From contig PLHC01000030.1 of NCBI GenBank assembly GCA_003138795.1, positions 1-58,286 of the forward strand: 58,286 nt of DNA, read 5' to 3'. Of the stretch, positions 55,572 to 58,286 are shown piece after piece (position 1 is the stretch's first letter; every line of letters starts with the position of its first letter). The translations under genes were made by a program, and so were the position numbers. The stretch comes from Granulicella sp. (lineage in GTDB: Bacteria > Acidobacteriota > Terriglobia > Terriglobales > Acidobacteriaceae). The notes beneath the pieces are model-generated. The model saw only the letters and a program-made list of their open reading frames with translations, was not told where the DNA came from and ran no database searches.

Positions 55572-56801
55572 ATGCCCAAGAGCCTCAAGATCTCACTGCT
55601 CGCCGTATCGGTAGCCCTCATCCTTTGTGTTTTTCTCGGCGTGAACACGCATGGTGTGAGCGCTGCCGGCAATGCAGTCCCGCAGGACGCGTACAACCAG
55701 ATCAACGTCTATGGCGAGGTGCTGCAGCATATTCAGTCCGATTATGTCGAGGTGCCGGACATCTCCCAGGTGACCAATGGTGCGTTGCGCGGACTGCTCG
55801 AATCCCTCGATGCGGACTCCAGCTACCTCACGCCAGCCGACTACAAGGCCTATAAGGCCGACAGGGGCGGCAAGGCGCAGGTCGGCATCAATGTGTCCAA
55901 GCGCTATGGCTATGCGACGGTCATCTCCGTTGTGCCGGGCTCGCCGGCCGACAAGGCACGTCTGACCGATGGCGACATCATTGAAGCCATCGGCAACCAG
56001 GACACCCGCGATCTTTCGCTTGCCATGATCCAGCTTCTGCTGGAGGGTATACCGGGCAGTGAGTTGCAGATTTCGGTCATCCGGCCGCGTAAGGCCGAGC
56101 CGGAGAAGATGACGCTCAACCGCGTTGTGGTGTCCGAGCCGCCTGTCGCCGAGACAATGTATGAAGACTCTTCGATCTTGTATCTGAAGCCGATGGATAT
56201 CGACCGCGAGCACGTGCAGCAGGTTGAGTCGAAGCTGAAGGCGATGAAAAAGGCCGGAAACAAGAAGATTCTGCTGGACCTGCGCGACGTTGCCGATGGC
56301 GATATGAACGAGGCGGTTCACCTGGCGAACTTCTTCATCAGCTCCGGAACGATTGCGACGCTCGAGGGGCAGAAGTACCCCAAGGAGACCTTTACGTCCG
56401 ACCCAGCGAATACGATCAACGCGACCGCGCCGCTGGTCGTGCTGATCAATCGTGGCACGTCGGGGCCCGCCGAGTTGGTGGCGGCCGCAATCCAGGATGA
56501 TAAGCGCGGCCAATTGGTCGGCGAGAAGACATTCGGCGAGGGATCACTGCAGAAGACCTTCGACCTGCCGGACGGCGGGGCGATCATTCTGTCGATTGCC
56601 AAGTACGCGTCGCCCTCGGGCAAGCAGTTTGAAGATGATGCAGTGACGCCGGGAACGCTGGTTGCCGCGACCTCCGATGCGTTCGATATGGATTCAGAGG
56701 ACGGTTCGTCGGAAGCCGAGACCGAGCCGAAGACAGCCGCGCCGCGGCCTGACGATCAACTCACAAAGGCCCTCGACATCCTGAAGGCCAAGGCAGCCTA
56801 A
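55572..56801 (+). CDS. S41 (C-terminal processing) protease homologue, catalytic dyad not conserved
   Basis: 409 aa with an N-terminal signal or anchor (residues 6-32). A helical N-domain with ALRGLLESLDADSSYL is followed by a PDZ domain (about 95-180, GYATVISVVPGSPADKA) and an S41 core (about 195-370). At the active site the usual S-A-S-A-S-E is TSGPAE (residues 296-301), with glycine where the catalytic serine belongs. The lysine of F-G-K-G is Glu323 (FGEGSLQ). It may be inactive, scaffold-like, or use the adjacent Ser297. The C-terminal tail is acidic (about 370-395). The tRNA gene is upstream and the penicillin-binding protein gene downstream, both on the same strand. Confidence 0.85.
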   Translation: MPKSLKISLLAVSVALILCVFLGVNTHGVSAAGNAVPQDAYNQINVYGEVLQHIQSDYVEVPDISQVTNGALRGLLESLDADSSYLTPADYKAYKADRGGKAQVGINVSKRYGYATVISVVPGSPADKARLTDGDIIEAIGNQDTRDLSLAMIQLLLEGIPGSELQISVIRPRKAEPEKMTLNRVVVSEPPVAETMYEDSSILYLKPMDIDREHVQQVESKLKAMKKAGNKKILLDLRDVADGDMNEAVHLANFFISSGTIATLEGQKYPKETFTSDPANTINATAPLVVLINRGTSGPAELVAAAIQDDKRGQLVGEKTFGEGSLQKTFDLPDGGAIILSIAKYASPSGKQFEDDAVTPGTLVAATSDAFDMDSEDGSSEAETEPKTAAPRPDDQLTKALDILKAKAA

Positions 56802-56886
56802 GCTGCATCAGCAGCATGGTAAGGTTGGTTTTGCCGTGCCTACTTCACCGAATCATCATGCCAAAGAATCGCTAAACTCGCGGTCG

Positions 56887-58286
56887 ATGCTGTGGCGCGC
56901 CATGCGCCGCTTTCCGTTTCAGGATCCCGAGTCCGGCAATCGCCAGTTTGCAGCCCGCGCGGCGGTTCTGCTGCTGCTGGCCGCATCGGCTCTCTTCGGC
57001 GTGATGCTGGGGCTGATCCTTGTCTACTCGATCAACCTGCCACAGATGGCGGATCTGGAGCGCTACCGCCCCAGCACGACGACCGAACTCTACGACATCC
57101 ACGGAAAGGTCTTCGGCTCCTTCGCGCTGGAGCGGCGCATCGTGGTTCCGTATTCGGAGTTTCCTCCGGTGCTGCGCGAGGCGATTTTCTCGATCGAGGA
57201 CAAGGACTTCGAGCACAACAGCGGTATCAACCTGGTGCGTGTGGTGGGCGCGGCTTACCGGGATGTGCATAGCCATGGCAAGTCGCAGGGCGCGTCGACG
57301 CTGACGATGCAGCTGGCGCGAAACCTCTTTCTCTCCTCGGAGAAGACTTACGGTCGCAAGCTGCAGGAGATCTTCCTGTCGCTGCAGATCGAACGGCGCT
57401 TCACCAAGTCGCAGATCTTTACGCTGTATGCCAACCAGATCTATGTGGGGCGCGGGACATACGGCTTTGAGGCCGGCTCCGAGTACTACTTCAGCAAGCA
57501 TGCGCGGAACCTGACGCTGCCCGAAGCGGCACTGCTGGCAGCGTTGCCCAAGGGCCCGGAGTACTACTCGCCGGTGCGCTATCCGGACCGCGCGCTCAAG
57601 CGCAGGAATCTGGTTCTTCAGGAGATGCTGAGCGACCACAAGATCACTGCCCAGCAGGCAGCGGAGGCAAAGGCTGCGCCGCTCGGGCTGAATCTGGAGT
57701 CGCCCCCGAACAGCGAGGCGCCCTACTTCATCGAGGAGGTGCGGCGGCAGCTCGAGCACGAGTATGGCGTCGAGGAGGCCCATGGCGCGGGACTGCGCGT
57801 GTACACGACGCTCGATCTCGATTTGCAGCGAGCGGCCAACAAGGCGGTGCTCGACGGCACGGCTGCGTACGAGCGCCGGCACGGCTGGAAGGGCAATCTC
57901 GAGAACGTTTTGAAGACCGGTGTGGGGATCGATGCATACAAGCATCCTGACTGGACGCAGAGCGTGACCGACGGCTCGTACTTCCACGCGCTGGTCACGG
58001 ACGTTGCGCCGTCGCACATGACGGTGAAGATCGGTCAGATAAGCGCCACGATGGTTCCCGCCGACTGGGCGTGGACCACGCAGGCGAAGGCAACGAACCT
58101 CGCGCAGGTGGGCGACATCGTCTACGTGAGGGTGGCGAGTGGCGCCCAGACGGAGACACCCCACGTCGTGCTGGAGCAGGACAGTGGCGCACAGGCATCG
58201 ATGATGGCGATGGATAACTCGAATGGCGAGGTGCTGGTGATGGTCGGTGGACGCGACTTCGCTCTCTCGCAGTTCAATCGCGCGAC
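56887..58286 (+). CDS. Class A penicillin-binding protein (PBP1A/1C type), 3' end cut by window edge
   Basis: The start is either this ATG or an in-frame GTG at 56836; neither has a strong ribosome site. A basic stretch and one membrane helix (AAVLLLLAASALFGVMLGLILVY) are followed by the GT51 glycosyltransferase: catalytic Glu in FSIEDKDFEHNSG, QGASTLTMQLARNLFL, and ANQIYVGRGTYGFEAGSEYYF. A linker (YTTLDLDLQRAANKAV) leads into the transpeptidase, where only MMAMDNSNGEVLVMVGGRDF is inside the window. The enzyme polymerises and crosslinks peptidoglycan. The SXXK motif lies beyond the edge. Confidence 0.93.
   Translation, partial: MLWRAMRRFPFQDPESGNRQFAARAAVLLLLAASALFGVMLGLILVYSINLPQMADLERYRPSTTTELYDIHGKVFGSFALERRIVVPYSEFPPVLREAIFSIEDKDFEHNSGINLVRVVGAAYRDVHSHGKSQGASTLTMQLARNLFLSSEKTYGRKLQEIFLSLQIERRFTKSQIFTLYANQIYVGRGTYGFEAGSEYYFSKHARNLTLPEAALLAALPKGPEYYSPVRYPDRALKRRNLVLQEMLSDHKITAQQAAEAKAAPLGLNLESPPNSEAPYFIEEVRRQLEHEYGVEEAHGAGLRVYTTLDLDLQRAANKAVLDGTAAYERRHGWKGNLENVLKTGVGIDAYKHPDWTQSVTDGSYFHALVTDVAPSHMTVKIGQISATMVPADWAWTTQAKATNLAQVGDIVYVRVASGAQTETPHVVLEQDSGAQASMMAMDNSNGEVLVMVGGRDFALSQFNRA

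Overview
The window looks like part of the chromosome of an Acidobacteriota bacterium, probably class Terriglobia / family Acidobacteriaceae. This is an inference: the Oar-type TonB-dependent receptor with a carboxypeptidase-regulatory-like domain, the moderately high G+C, the pectin-use genes beside a LacI regulator, and Gram-negative envelope genes (KDO, heptose, TolC-like efflux) all fit. No 16S gene is present to confirm it.

Layout. (1) 0-2.3 kb: tail of a histidine kinase, a secreted isoaspartyl peptidase/asparaginase and a HAD hydrolase. (2) 2.3-13.6 kb: a pectin/galacturonate locus. A giant Oar-type outer-membrane receptor and a LacI regulator lie on the minus strand. Divergent from them are two GH28 polygalacturonases around a CE8 pectin methylesterase, then a UxaE-type tagaturonate epimerase, a GntK-type kinase and an SDR oxidoreductase. 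Two near-identical LacI-type operators (GGCAACGTYGCC) precede the receptor and the first GH28 gene. (3) 13.7-14.3 kb: a decayed IS5-family element. (4) 14.4-29.1 kb: a stress/efflux/regulation island. It holds a four-gene ABC tripartite exporter, two tandem-domain universal stress proteins, a PAS histidine kinase, a lone receiver protein, an NtrC-type sigma-54 activator, a Crp/Fnr regulator, an L,D-transpeptidase and a DHA2-type MFS exporter. Four good TGTGA-N6-TCACA-type palindromes, plus weaker ones, sit in its intergenic spaces. A good sigma-54 promoter lies just before the Crp/Fnr gene. (5) 29.1-32.6 kb: uvrB, a histidine phosphatase and a soluble ABC ATPase. (6) 32.6-41.0 kb: an almost complete arginine operon, argR-C-B-D-F-G-H plus a GNAT acetylglutamate synthase, with an ARG box upstream. 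(7) 41.1-46.9 kb: glutamate synthase large subunit and a trans-sulfuration enzyme. (8) 47.0-55.3 kb: a repeat cluster, then envelope and housekeeping genes (hldD, coaD, a methyltransferase, an aminotransferase, mannose-1-phosphate guanylyltransferase, phosphohexomutase, HAD phosphatase, kdsB and a small membrane protein). (9) 55.3-58.3 kb: tRNA(CAU), an S41 protease homologue lacking the usual catalytic residues, and a penicillin-binding protein cut by the window edge.

The most interesting inference concerns the 18.8-26.6 kb region. A sigma-54 activator appears positioned to switch on a Crp/Fnr-type regulator that has a cysteine cluster, lacks the cAMP-contact residues and carries a CRP-like recognition helix (RETVTR). 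The palindromes such a helix should read are found before its own gene, the exporter operon, the stress protein and the receiver protein. This would be a compact two-tier, possibly redox-responsive, stress regulon. It is built from sequence motifs only and is untested.
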